From assembly GCA_025200525.1 (NCBI GenBank), contig CM045770.1, forward strand, positions 121,001,429 to 121,065,428: a stretch of DNA of 64,000 bases. Direction: 5' to 3'. A model generated the notes under the pieces. It saw only the letters and a program-made list of their open reading frames with translations. It did not search any database and had not been told where the DNA came from. Below, in pieces: positions 53,457 to 64,000 of this stretch (position 1 is the stretch's first letter; each line of letters begins with the position of its first letter). The translations under genes were made by a program, and so were the position numbers. The DNA comes from Camellia lanceoleosa. Lineage: Eukaryota > Streptophyta > Magnoliopsida > Ericales > Theaceae.

Positions 53457-55484
53457 AGTAGATATTTTTGCAGATATTTTGATAGCTGAGCCCATCTGCT
53501 TGCACGTGGAGGGCTGGATTTGCTTTGAGGGCTTCTTGTATCTTCTATATATAGGAGCTATCTATATGCATGCAAGGGGTTAGAAAATTTTGGCTGAGAT
53601 TTTTCTTCCTCTCTCTCTCTAGAATACTCTCTCTATATATATTTTGTGCTTGAAAGTGTGTTTTCTTCACATATTTGCACTAAAACACTTAGCCAAACAC
53701 CTTACCCTTAGACTTGAGGTTCTTGGAGGCCTTGTTGGAGCTCTTTGGAGTGATTTTGGCTTAGAAGTTAGCTGCTTGCTTGCTATTTTAAAGTTGTGCT
53801 TCAAGGGTGAGAATCTACCTCTTTAAGCTTTGTTTTTGTACATTGGTTTGGCCACCCTTGCATGTTGTTTTTGGCCTAGCTTTCAACTACAAAAATTTCT
53901 ATTTTTAAGTGTTAAAAGTAGTTATTTGAGGCCCTATGGGAGTTAGGGGTGTGTCACCCCCTTGTGTGCCTTATTTGCTTAAGCCTTGTGCCATTTCTTA
54001 AGGCTTTTGAGGCACCCCTTGTTTGGATTTTCTACCATGGAAACCCAGAGAAATTTCAATGGTAGAAACCATGTTTTGAGGTCTATAGTAGGAGGGGGTG
54101 GCCTCCCCTCTTTGCTTCTTGGTTGAATGTCTTGTTGGCCTACTTGTTGAGCATGTTTTTCTACCATCACTTGACTTGATCTCAGCCTATTTTTGACCTT
54201 ATTTCAGCATGTTGTAACTCTGTTTTGGCTTGGTTGAGTCACCTCATGCGTGCTTCTTACACTTGTAGTGTAATCTTGCTAATTAGCCTTGTATGCTTGA
54301 TGCATTAGCCCATCATTCTAGCTTATTTTGGCTACACTCCAGCATGCTTTTACCCATGTTTTAGCATGATTTAACTCTATTTTGAGTGGTTTAGGTCATA
54401 CGAGGATTGCTTTGTATAGCCATAGTGTAAATGGCCTTGACTAGTTTTGAGTTTCAAAGTCTTTAACATGCTAAGCTTGAGGTGTTTGCATGTTTTGGCA
54501 TTATTTCACACATGATTTCAGTGCTTGTAACTTAGTCACACTTTCACATTTTCACTCTTTCAATGTGTTTGAGAGTTGAGCTTTGTGCCTTACTTGAGAG
54601 CAATCATTTGAGCATGCTTTTTCTTGCTTTTCATGATGTCATTTCAGCTCATTTTGGCCACTGTTTTGGTATGCTTGGGGTCCGTTTAGGGCTGGTTTAG
54701 TCCTTTGAACATTGTATTGCATGGTGCTAGTGTTGTATCCTTTGCTAGTTTTTGATGCTTAAGTCTCTTAGCATGTTGTGCATGTGTTGTTTGCATGTTA
54801 GAGTCTTGTGTTTCATGCCATATCATGCATCGCATGGCTGCCACCTCCCTCATTTCTTCATTCTTCAATTTTCTTTGAGGGTTGATTGGTCTTAAGGTTA
54901 TGTTTAAACATGAGGTAGGGTTGGTGCTCAAATGGCTTTAACCCTCTTTTGAGGGTTCCTCCTATTCAAAGGCATCATCCCTCTCATGCCTTAAACTCCC
55001 CTTTTGGTTGACCCCTTATCATTAGAGGACTTTCACATTTGGACTTAACCAATTAAAGAATGGTTGGTAATGTTAAAATGTGTAAACAAAATCAATCAAG
55101 TAAAACATGCCAAGATTAGCATGTTGTTTGCATAGCATGTTGTTTGCATTGCATTGTGTTCAACCGGGCGTTATGTTGAACACAAGGTGGATTGGTCCAC
55201 TTCATACTCAAAGTGATGAAAGTGAGCTAATCCCCTTTGTTTCCATTGCCTTTGATCATCCATATGAGGTAGTAGATTTAGAGTCTAGTTTGCATTGCAT
55301 TTATTGAATGTGTACAAGATTGGATCTTTGGCCATCATGCATTCCAAATGCTTGATTGATGGTTTTAGGATCCAATGGTGCTTCTCCCTTGATGTTTTGA
55401 GGTGATAGGGAGTGGCATAGTACATACATGCCCTTGAGAGACTCTCTCATTTCCCCTTGCTTGAGCTCTGTTGCAGCATGGTGA

Positions 55485-55610
55485 GGCAGCACACCAGTGG
55501 TCGGCAGTGCCCCACTGATGGCCGGCACTGCCTCATCCTTGGCCGGCAATGCCCAACCTTGGCCGGCAGGTGGCTGACAACAACTTCTCATGGCTGGCAG
55601 GCCACTGGTG
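55485..55610. repeat. Second GGCCGGC cluster inside the 4-kb LTR
   Basis: Units such as 'tggccggcactgcc', 'tggccggcaatgcc' and 'tggccggcaggtgg' recur with spacing of about 25 bp over 126 bp. GC content rises sharply compared with the surroundings. It is not near a TATA box, unlike the first cluster. Confidence 0.8.
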
Positions 55611-57130
55611 TAGTCCCCAACAGTCCTTTGGTAAGATTCAGTAGAAAGTTCTTGGAGACACCCTGCAAACAGAGCCTCTAAAGAGCAAACCAGAGAGCTT
55701 TTCGGGGCGAGAAACCGAATGCGTGCATGCATGTTAAACTTCTTCAAACAGAGCTGAGGCAGTGTAGTTTGTAGCTTGATACTTTACTTGTTAGTTAGCA
55801 TTTGAATTTGTAATTTAATTAATTTGTTAATTAGTTAAAGTGCTTAATAATTAAGTAGCTTAGTTTACCTATTTCTTTATTGGTTTGTAATAATTAGTCT
55901 AATTAGTTTAATTAGATTAGTTAGTTAGCTTAGCTTAGAATAACTTAGCTTATTTATTCGGACCCTCCGTCGAGAGGGCATAATGTTGTAATAAGTGTGC
56001 GTGCGTGTGTGCATGTCTTCCAACCCCACTTCTTTCTTCCTTTTACTCATCAGCTTTTGATGGTTAGATTAGGGCATATTTCGATTAGCATCCTTATGCT
56101 TTGCATGTTTGCATCATTCATTTGTCTTGCATGCACCCGGCTCGGTGCATCATTCAAACTGCATCGTATTTCAATACACCTACTTGAATACGTGTTTAAC
56201 AGTATGTTATCAAGTGTTGCATTCATATGCCACCTTAGATAGCCGAGCCTATTTAGTTGCATTTTTGTATGTGTTGCATTAGGCATCTTGAACATAGTTA
56301 GGATCATGCATGATTTCTAACTAGTTTTCTATTTTGGCTCGGAGTACACTGTAAGTGTTTACGCTTTAGCATCCTTGCATGAGTGTAAATGTTGCCATGA
56401 TCGCATGCTTGCCATGAGGCTATTTGCTTATATGATTAATTGCATGAATGCCTGTGGATGAAGGCTTAATTGCCTGAATTGGAACAACTCGATGATTGTG
56501 AGTTTTAAGCCCATTTTGCGAAGTGGTAAAATCATGTTTTAAAGCCCACTTGAGGGTGGCAAATCCGCGCTTTATCCTACTTGCGAGTAGCATTTTCAAA
56601 CCATTTTCAAAAACAAACATGAATTGTTTTGTTCCAATTCTCATGATTGAGTCTATACTTGTATACTGTGCGCATCACATAGTAAGTTAGCTAATAACTG
56701 GAATAAGAACACATGTTTATAAAACAACATATCATGCTTAGTAGTGGCCGATCCTTTGATCAGGCGAGTGGGGGTGCTCATTTCAAGACCTTCCCCTCTT
56801 GTACCCAAGTTCTCGAGCCGAGGCAACTTTGGTGATGACGGACACGTGGCCTTTGGCACGAGTCAGCGTTTCCTAAATTTCCCAAAACAAAATATTTAGG
56901 TGGCGACTCTAAAATCTGGCAAAGCAGTCCATGTTTGGCACTTTTTGATTAAAATCGATTTTCTAAAACGATTTGTCGGATTTGGACTCTTTGGTGATTT
57001 ATCAATCTTACATTGCACTTTGTGAGATTAGATTCAGAACCATGATAGGACTCCGAACTGTAGTAGCATGAACCCAATTTGCGCCCTCTCCGAAATGGGG
57101 CTGCGCGGAGAGAGTTCCGGGCAGTCTACA

Positions 57131-57793
57131 CTACCCTAATTATCACAAATCACAATTCTCACCCCATCCCAAATCCCTAACAACATTGTATGTAACTTCA
57201 AACTAACCTCATACCATTCTAAGATCTCATCTCATCTCAACTACACTCCTCGTAAACCATACAAGTCGCACAGTCCACGTTCCACAAACACTCCCATTCA
57301 ATTTAAGGCTCATAAGTCGATATACATTTCTACCAATACCTATGTTTCCCTCATTGTAGATTAATAACCATCCTCTAGCTCTCATTACCTCAATAACAAC
57401 ATCAGACACCAATAACCGAAGTCTAACCCTTTCGTTAGATACTAACTCTTCCTACCTCAACACGAAACCAACCTAAAATATAATCACACAACACATAAAA
57501 AAATTTTAAGCAACAAACCACATAATCGAGTCAAGTCTACAAGGACAACCACTTGTCCCAGAACTTCCAAGGAACTCCCATTAGAAACAACGTTGATCAG
57601 ACGCATTTTCCAATGAGATCTCAAAGCAAGTTAGCCGACCACAAGCACTATCCATGAAGCTCAACCCATGATCACACAATGCAACACATAATGTCCTACA
57701 CCTCCTAATTCTATATGCAAATATCCTCACCAAGCGAAGCCAACCCATTGTGGTAAAAACCACTTCCCACGAGCTCCAGGTATTCAAACCTGG
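57131..57793. other. Internal region of the 12.5-kb element, 5' part, non-coding
   Basis: No gag-like domain in any frame. Follows the second CTACC of the nested LTR and runs up to the PBS. Confidence 0.6.
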
Positions 57794-57808
57794 TTAGCTC
57801 TGATACCA
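57794..57808 (-). promoter_or_regulatory. Primer binding site (tRNA-iMet type) of the 12.5-kb element
   Basis: On the minus strand TGGTATCAGAGCTAA starts three bases inside the 5' LTR, matching the complement of the 3' end of initiator tRNA-Met over its first 12 bases. Confidence 0.9.
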
Positions 57809-57811
57809 AGT

Positions 57812-60804
57812 TGTCACGTCCCGAATTTTAATTACTAGCAAACAATATCAAAGCCTGTAAATTTAGGTCCATTTTTTTTTTTACAAACATCTATTACCCT
57901 TGAGTAATAGAAATACAATGATACATGTTCTCTCTCTCTCAATGAATATTATAATGACAACAATACATGCCAGTCTCCTACTGTGCTACAAATAAATAAA
58001 TACAAGTACAAGATCCATTTCCTTTACATCTACTATGAAGTTACAAAAAGGGACTCAAGAACTCCATAAATCTTCAATCAAATAATCCAAACTTTCTTCC
58101 TATGAAAAGATAAAACAACAACGGGGTAAGCACTAATGCCTAGTAAGAATCTCATAGTTCTCAATCAATAACTAACACAGAGATAGAAATGATCATACAT
58201 GCAGAGTGATACCATATAGTAGAGTGACGTTTTATAATTTCAAAATATCATAAGTCGAGTACCTTTTCTCGAAAACTATTTGAACACTTTTAAGAAAAAC
58301 CATCAGCCATTAAAAATCATCCCTTAACATTGGAAAACCATAGATCCTTGTGAAACAAACATATTTAAGAAACAATATCATTTAAAAGTTATTAACCAAT
58401 TCCCAAGATATTTCTTATTTAATTTCCATTTTTAATACTCCTTTTTTCCTTTCATTCTTCTTTTCTACTCTTTATTTTTAATTTAAAACCCCATAACTTC
58501 AAGTTCAGGTTCCTTTTTGACTCGCTAGCAATTCTCCTATACTCAATTCACACCGTTAATTACACCCGCAAAGTTTCATTTCAAGATAACACAATGTTAA
58601 TAAACCCCTTTCAATTCAATCCTTTATTTAATTACAGAACAACGCTCACAATTTACTTTTATTAACACAACTACTTCATTAAGTCTACCATCATAGTCTA
58701 TAATCCTCATATCCATTTTTGGTTTCCATTCGTTACAAATAATGCCTATGCACATTTCCTCTTTAAACCAAATTACACATCAATATGCAATTTCACAAAT
58801 AACATCATCAACTCAACACACTTCTCAACACATAGCTCAACACAATCCACCTTTTGTCGACTTACTACAGCGGGATAGCGGGCACCCAATTCATAACACT
58901 TTCCACCTTTCGCCGGCTACTATACGGCGAGAAATGAACTCCCAAAAAACCGTTTTCTCAAAAGCTATTTTCTTTCAAAAACCATATTTCTCCAAAAATC
59001 ATTTTTTCAACTTTTTAAAACCATCCCCCACATTTTCCTGCTACTATACGGCGAGATGTGGGCACCTAAAACATTTTCGAAAACCATCCAATTTTTCACT
59101 TTTGCCAGCTACCATACGGCAGCACTGTGTGGATACCCAAAAAATCATTTTTCCACTTTCGCCGGCTATTATATGACGAGACTGTGTAGACACCCAAAAA
59201 TATTTTCCCACATTCGTCCAGTGATAAGCCTAGACAGAGCAATTGGGTATCTTTAATTCAAACCACCCCCACATTTGCCGGCTACTATACAGCGGGACGT
59301 GGGCCCTCAAAAACCTTTTTCTTCAATTTTTAAAACCATCCCCCACATTTACCGGCTATTATATGGACGGTCGTGGGCACCGAAAAAAAAAAACCAATTT
59401 TCAACTCCCCTCGCGGGTACCAACACAACACCACCCAACACAACACAACCCAAACTCAACACACCCAACACAACTTAGCTCAAACTCAACATGACCCAAC
59501 ACAACTCAATTCAAACTCAACACACCCAAGACAACTCAACTCAACACAATTCAACATGATTCAAACACAATTCATCATAGTCCAACACAATTTGATTCAA
59601 CATCATTCAACACAACTCAACATCATCAACACAATTCAACATAATTAACACTATTCAACATAATCAACACAGTTCAACATAATTCAAGGTGAACTCTTAA
59701 ACCTTTATTTCATCATTTCACCCCAAGGCCCATGTCACCCATATCATTAATAAATCATTTTCCCAATCTTCCTTTCACATTATAGCATGATTCACGATGT
59801 CCATAATAAAGGTTCAATCGCAAATTTTTAACATAATTTTCAAACACTTCCAAAATTCAATTAAACTTGTATATATACAATTCAATACCTCAATTTCATG
59901 ATTCTACTTTCAATTTGGGCAAACTCATTATTTATCATCATGAATCAACTTAGGGTTTTCAAGAAAAATCAAGCCTTTCAAGAAAAATCAAAACTTCTCA
60001 CACCATTACTTTTTATTCCAATTTTTCCATTGATTATACACCTATAGTTCATAATCCACAAGCTTAACCCAACAATTGAACCCCAACATTTCAAAACCTA
60101 AACCCCCAAAATCCATGCTATAACAATATATGCACAAAAATGGAGATTTTGTATTTATATAATTAGAATACCACAAATCTATCTATTAATGTAAGCATTG
60201 AAGAAGAACTAGAACCCCTACCTCAAGATTGGAAGCTAAGGGTGAAGACCCATCTTCAAACTTCAATGAAATCCCCAAAATAATCGGTCAAAGTCTTGAT
60301 CCTTGCTTGTTCTTCAACCTTGATGCAAGATCCATGGTGGATTTGTTGGTAAGGATGGATGAAATCAAAGTTTTGGGGGCTAGGTTTTCGGACATGAAGA
60401 AGGGGAGAGGAAGAGAGGATGAAAAAGTAAAGTTTTTGGGCCAAAATATCACTTTATAATGTCTGTTAGCGACCTGGTCGCTCGAGCGAAGGAAGCTTGG
60501 CTCGAGCGTGGAAAAGAAGCTCTTAGGTTTTCTGAAAAATGCACTGTTCGCTCGAGCGAATAAAGTCTCGCTCGAGCGAGAATGCTTTCATCACAGAAAC
60601 TCAAAATTCGAACAGGTGTAACTCTCTCGTTCAGACTCCGTTTTAGGTCGTTCTTGTGTCCAAATTGAAGCCCCGGAAACAAGCTTTCCAATGGTTCCAG
60701 CCTCACATTCAAATTCAAAATATGGAAGGAGAAAAGGACAAAAGAGTGAAGGTTGGTTAAAAACTAAAACTCAAACTTGAGGCTTTTTATCTAATCTTTC
60801 CTAT
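57812..60804 (-). repeat. 5' LTR of the 12.5-kb element, end truncated
   Basis: Starts TGTCACGTCCCG and loses similarity to the left LTR after 'ctaatctttcctat' at 60804, missing about 73 bp. On the minus strand a TATA lies at 60453-60460, with CTCGAG palindromes at about 60480, 60500, 60550 and 60570, some 20-120 bp upstream. It contains the hairpin repeats and the CAACA tract also seen in the left LTR. Confidence 0.88.
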
Positions 60805-60896
60805 CTATAGTAAATTCTGATTATGCAGAATCATATTGATTCTGGATAAGACAATTTGAAGCAAGAGATAAACTCCCACATTAATATTATGGTTCA
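60805..60896. repeat. Right-hand end of the interrupted array unit a
   Basis: Matches the last part of unit a ('agtaaattctgattatgcag' to 'attatggttca', compare 46833-46921). The joint with the truncated LTR at 60801-60806 has a short 'ctat' overlap, typical of an illegitimate deletion. Confidence 0.75.
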
Positions 60897-62037
60897 TGTT
60901 GGAACAATTCATCTGGAATTCTTTAATTGGTCTTCGACTCTTCAAAACTTGGCGATAAACTTGACTATGTCGAACAAAAAATTTTGTGCTTCAAGTTACG
61001 TTACTCAGTCGCTTTCCTAAAGACCATATTTGTATCCACCAAAAGGTGTGCAGGCAATTACAACAAATTTGCCTCCAGGATGCAATGAAGCCTGATATAA
61101 AGATCAACTGTATCGGCGTATGCACTAATGATAGTAGATCAGAACACTCTTGATATAATCAAGAAAGCCAAGACAGTGATAATCAAATCTGCAGAACTTG
61201 ATTATCAGTAAGAATGCAGAAATTTGTTTAAGATACTCTTGATCGAAAACTCAAAATCAAGAGGGAGAGATAGAGAGAGGGAGAGAAAGAATTGCAGGAA
61301 TGCTTTTCAAGAATTTGAATGGATTGAAATGGTTGAATTTGCAGCCTATTTATATGCCTTGATGCACCTGATCGAATGGTCATATCCCTTGATCGCAACC
61401 GATCAGATCTAATCGTTGGATCGACGATCTATGGTGCAGATCATTCTCATACCGAATAAACGCCTTGACCAATCACACTTGATCACAATCGGGTGCCATC
61501 TCATCTGTACGATCACGCACATCTCCAATCAACAGCTATGATCAACCCACTCCAGATCGGACACACAACCGTTTGATCGGTTGGTTGACTCATCACCAAC
61601 AAACGACACATCACTATCACGTGGAGCTGACTGTACTCCACGTAACCCATGCCACATCATCACTCTATCCTGTCTGATGCAAATAGGAAAGCGCCATCGT
61701 GGCGCCAATGCGTCCGTGCTAAGTGCAAAGTGCACCATCAAACACCACACAACCCACTACCCATGCCATGCACGCACGCGTGGGTGCGTGTACGGATAGT
61801 CCTAAGCACCATCCTTGCAGTGTAGGTGCATGCACACTAGCTTTCATTCCATAATTCTATATTCAAAAAAATATTCCATGTAACAATTTATTAAGTGCTC
61901 CATGTTTTGCTCTCTTTCCAATGTGGGACAAAGTCCTCAAGCTTATTTCATGCTTTCCAAAGAAAAACATGGAAGGTTTTGAAAACACTCAAAAATAAAC
62001 TACAAATTTGAAAACCCATTTTGAAAATTTCCCAAGA
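60897..62037 (-). mobile_element. Solo LTR b, copy 2 (fuller)
   Basis: Flanked by GTTCA at 60892-60896 and 62038-62042. 1141 bp, starting TGTTGGAACAATTC and ending TTTCCCAAGA. It keeps a 360-bp block (about 61538-61898) missing in copy 1. It has the same minus-strand TATA-like 'gcctatttata' near 61344 and many GATC-centred palindromes upstream. An ORF at 61581-61799 in the block is Thr/Cys/His-rich with no domain. Confidence 0.65.
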
Positions 62038-63200
62038 GTTCATGGTTACACAAATTCTGCTGCACAAGGTTCATAATTAATTATGACAACCTAAGTCACA
62101 ACATTCAAAACTATGATTATTAATAAAATAATAATCTATTCATTTGGTTGGTTATTAAATGGTTCCACGATTCATATTCAATTAAATGGAATGACACTAC
62201 TATTTAAATTATCTTATTCAAACTTCTATGATGTCAACAACTGCCATGATGATGCAAATATGCTACTACCATAATGGAAAAAATATGACACTTGCTTGAT
62301 GTATACTCTCAAAAAAAAAAAAAGTTTAGAAGCACTCAATTTAGGATCACCATATATTTACAAAGCAGGTAAAAGAATATTATAATTTGTTAACCACCAT
62401 TAATGGATATAAAAAGCCCACACAAACAGAGCAAGTAAGGAAAAAAAAAAAAAAACACCGGTACTATTATAAATGTTGAGAAATTCTACATAAATGACAA
62501 AAAACCTTTCAAATGAAAATAGGCTACGATATTTATAATAGACGTTCTTCATACCACATCATCATCATCATGACAGACACCACCAAGTGCCTTATGTGAA
62601 AATCAGTGAATGATAAAAACAATTAACACATCAATGAACAATAAATAAATATAAAAATTGATAAGTCAATTTTCTATAAATCTCTGAAAACCATCAGTCC
62701 AATGGATTATACCAACTATGAAAATCAATTCACAAAATATGATTAATCTAAATATGTATATTCTATACCCAGAAAGTATAATCATAATTAGCCCACCCAA
62801 ATAGGGAAGTTCCTATTATTCTCCACCAATCAAAATGAAAATTTCATTCACTAAAAAAAACTTCCAAACATGGCATAAGAAGTAAATACACAAGCCTATT
62901 AAAGTATAACAATTACGCATGTGCACACAGAAATCAAAAAAGATCAAACAGATGCCAGTGTAACAACATTTATTAGTTTTGTTGTTCATATACTACATTA
63001 AAACCATAACTTACACTGTTTTGACAAAATTTCAGATCTGTAAAAAGTAGTTACTAAAGCAACCAACCAAAAATAAATTTGCTATATGGTCAAAATTGAA
63101 AATGTATTCACAAACTAATAAAGAAACAGATTCTATCTATAGTAAATTCTGATCATGCAGAATCATATTGATTCTGGATAAGACAATTTGAACTAAAAAA
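62038..63200. repeat. Array unit a, copy 3
   Basis: Matches 45723-46890 throughout, including the 'catcatcatcatgacagac' microsatellite region (62560-62580). It diverges after 'gacaatttgaact' at about 63200. Confidence 0.75.
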
Positions 63201-63278
63201 TACAGAAGAACAATTTGTATTTCACTTGAACAGGCAAATAAGAAGAAAAAAAATTCTTATGCGAATTTGTGGTAAGAT

Positions 63279-64000
63279 TGTTGGAATAATTCTTATGTGT
63301 ACGGTGTGAAACAAGTAATCAATTATGCCAAATATATTACCAAATTATATTTTAAAAAAAATATTAGTTGAATATAATGTAAATTGTTTGGGTTAAACCA
63401 AACCAAATCATATACCAAGAACCTAAACTACTTACAGAGAAGTAGAAAACTTACAAATAGATTGTAAAAATCTGAAAACGTAAAACAATTTGATCAAAAC
63501 TTGTGTTTGACACAATTTCCTTAAGACAATTTCGTCCCTCGCTAAAGTCCTCACGAGTTTTTATTGGACGTTCGTCTCCCAAAATACAACGATCGAACGT
63601 TGTAGTAGTAGCACTACCACGGCAAGTCTGGAAAACCTTACTGTGCAGAATTCTCTTACAGAAAAGACAGAGTGCAGAAGAAAAGAAACACAAGATAAAT
63701 TCGAATCCCAAAATGAATGCAATGGGGGCTTGTTTATATAGATGAATTGGTGTCTCTTCGAATGGTCATGGTGACTTTACAAAAGAGTCCCCTCTTTTCC
63801 ATGAAAAGGTTCAACCAGAAAAGACATGATTGTTTTTTCAAAAGAATTTGAATTCTGAATCGAATCATGTTCAAATTTGACCCAAAAAATTAACGAATTT
63901 ATTTAAATAAAATCAAATTTAACATTAAATAAATATTGTCTTAAAACCATATGCAAATGGTGCACTTTGGAGTCAATTTCTCATTCAACTATTAATGGTT
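63279..64000 (-). repeat. 5' LTR of the outer element (right end outside window)
   Basis: Begins TGTTGGAATAATTC and follows the left LTR (43413-44149) closely to 'attaatggtt' at the window end, about 20 bp short. TATA on the minus strand lies at about 63728-63740. The target duplication cannot be checked. Confidence 0.65.

Larger units (their letters stand above)
53159..57130 (+). mobile_element. Probable solo LTR of 3,972 bp with CTACC target duplication
   Basis: Begins TGTAGACACCCC and ends GGGCAGTCTACA, with TGTAGAC/GTCTACA inverted ends. It is flanked by CTACC at 53154-53158 and 57131-57135. No second copy of its ends occurs inside, and no gag or pol domain is visible. A TATA ('ctatatataggag') lies at 53545-53555 after the palindrome cluster. 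The end portion ('aggtggcgactctaaaatc', 'gaaatggggctgcgcgg') resembles sequences found in large Tat/Ogre-type gypsy elements. Alternatives are an unusually long solo LTR, as I favour, or a non-autonomous element whose LTRs I could not pair. Confidence 0.7.
48246..60804 (-). mobile_element. Non-coding LTR element (LARD-like) with 3-kb LTRs, gypsy-type ends
   Basis: LTRs are at 48246-51322 and 57812-60804 (the latter missing its last roughly 73 bp). The PBS at 57794-57808 and the PPT next to 51322 set the minus orientation. On the minus strand the LTR begins TGTAATGACTCGG and ends GGGCGTGACA, like Tekay/Del-type gypsy LTRs. The internal region lacks gag and pol. Near the 3' side two copies of the phrase 'gacgaaatttctt' with a following purine run (51325-51350 and 51525-51560) look like the end of a gypsy pol gene plus PPT. 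It is therefore a deletion derivative, probably moved in trans. A deletion joined its right LTR to unit a, so only the left 5-bp flank (ATCAT) is available. Confidence 0.8.
43413..64000 (-). mobile_element. Outer LTR element (non-coding), right end beyond the window
   Basis: Two similar LTRs in the same orientation bound this region: 43413-44149 (3' LTR) and 63279 onwards (5' LTR, cut by the window about 20 bp short of its end). A purine tract abuts the left LTR. The internal part has no gag or pol and instead holds the a/b array and nested insertions. The sequence at the expected PBS position (63260-63278) does not match initiator tRNA-Met, so the primer is unclear. It is a LARD-like non-autonomous element. 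The alternative is two separate solo LTRs. Confidence 0.55.

Noticed and set aside
48246..60804. Possibility of a hidden gag-pol in the 12.5-kb element
   Set aside because: I looked for RT, integrase, protease and zinc-knuckle motifs in the internal segments on both strands and found none; a profile search could still reveal fragments.
1..64000. tRNA, rRNA or CRISPR-like arrays
   Set aside because: No cloverleaf with intact A and B boxes outside the decayed SINE, no rRNA-like GC-rich conserved blocks, and no regularly spaced identical repeats with unique spacers; the palindrome clusters have irregular spacing.

Overview
This window is plant nuclear DNA, most likely from a eudicot. It is AT-rich, has no operon-like gene packing, and is dominated by decayed transposable elements typical of angiosperms: Ty1/copia of the SIRE type, Ty3/gypsy-type LTRs, L1-type LINEs, a MULE, an Au-like SINE and several MITE families. 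I see only one ordinary host gene that looks intact, a single-exon type I MADS-box gene at 686-1507. Other coding sequence is transposon-derived, broken, or too short to assign. I found no rRNA, tRNA, CRISPR array or viral genome.

Layout. (1) 1-5977: MADS-box gene, then repeat debris (possible MITE, degenerate LINE tail, Au-like SINE). It closes with an inverted copy of the MADS promoter/5' leader (263-490 against 5743-5977). (2) 6041-28052, segment A: truncated MULE with a convergent GRF zinc-finger ORF, a foldback element, an L1-type LINE, a small conserved ORF and the first part of a trypsin-like protease gene. A 10.8-kb SIRE-type copia element (15404-26199, minus strand, TSD ATCAT) and a 229-bp PIF/Harbinger-like MITE (TSD TAA) sit in it. 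(3) 28236-30525: a palindromic MITE and a probable solo LTR. (4) 31434-41150: a longer copy of the MULE and then segment B (31984-40572), a direct duplicate of segment A that lacks the SIRE element and the 229-bp MITE. B therefore gives the empty sites for both insertions. The protease pseudogene runs on past B. (5) 41151-43412: intergenic, with a G-rich block. (6) 43413-64000: nested LTR elements, all minus strand where orientation can be read. The outer element has LTRs at 43413-44149 and from 63279 past the window end. Inside it is a repeated array (unit a three times, solo LTR b twice). A non-coding 12.5-kb element with 3-kb LTRs (48246-60804) is inserted in that array, and a 4-kb probable solo LTR (53159-57130, TSD CTACC) is inserted in that.

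Insertion order can be read directly: LINE, MULE and foldback came before the A/B duplication; the SIRE element and the 229-bp MITE came after it. In the nested block the order is outer element, then array amplification, then the 12.5-kb element, then the 4-kb LTR.

The most unusual signal is a promoter design shared by unrelated elements. Clusters of CG-rich palindromes (CGCTCGAGCG, CGCCGGCG, GGCCGGCC) lie roughly 20-230 bp upstream of the predicted TATA box in four different LTR families. The same palindrome also lies upstream of the accessory ORF inside the SIRE element, which seems to have its own promoter, 5' leader and intron. Other points: the SIRE element carries two Gag head domains in tandem; the MADS promoter has an inverted copy 5 kb away; and the duplicated GRF zinc-finger copies have lost different zinc ligands.
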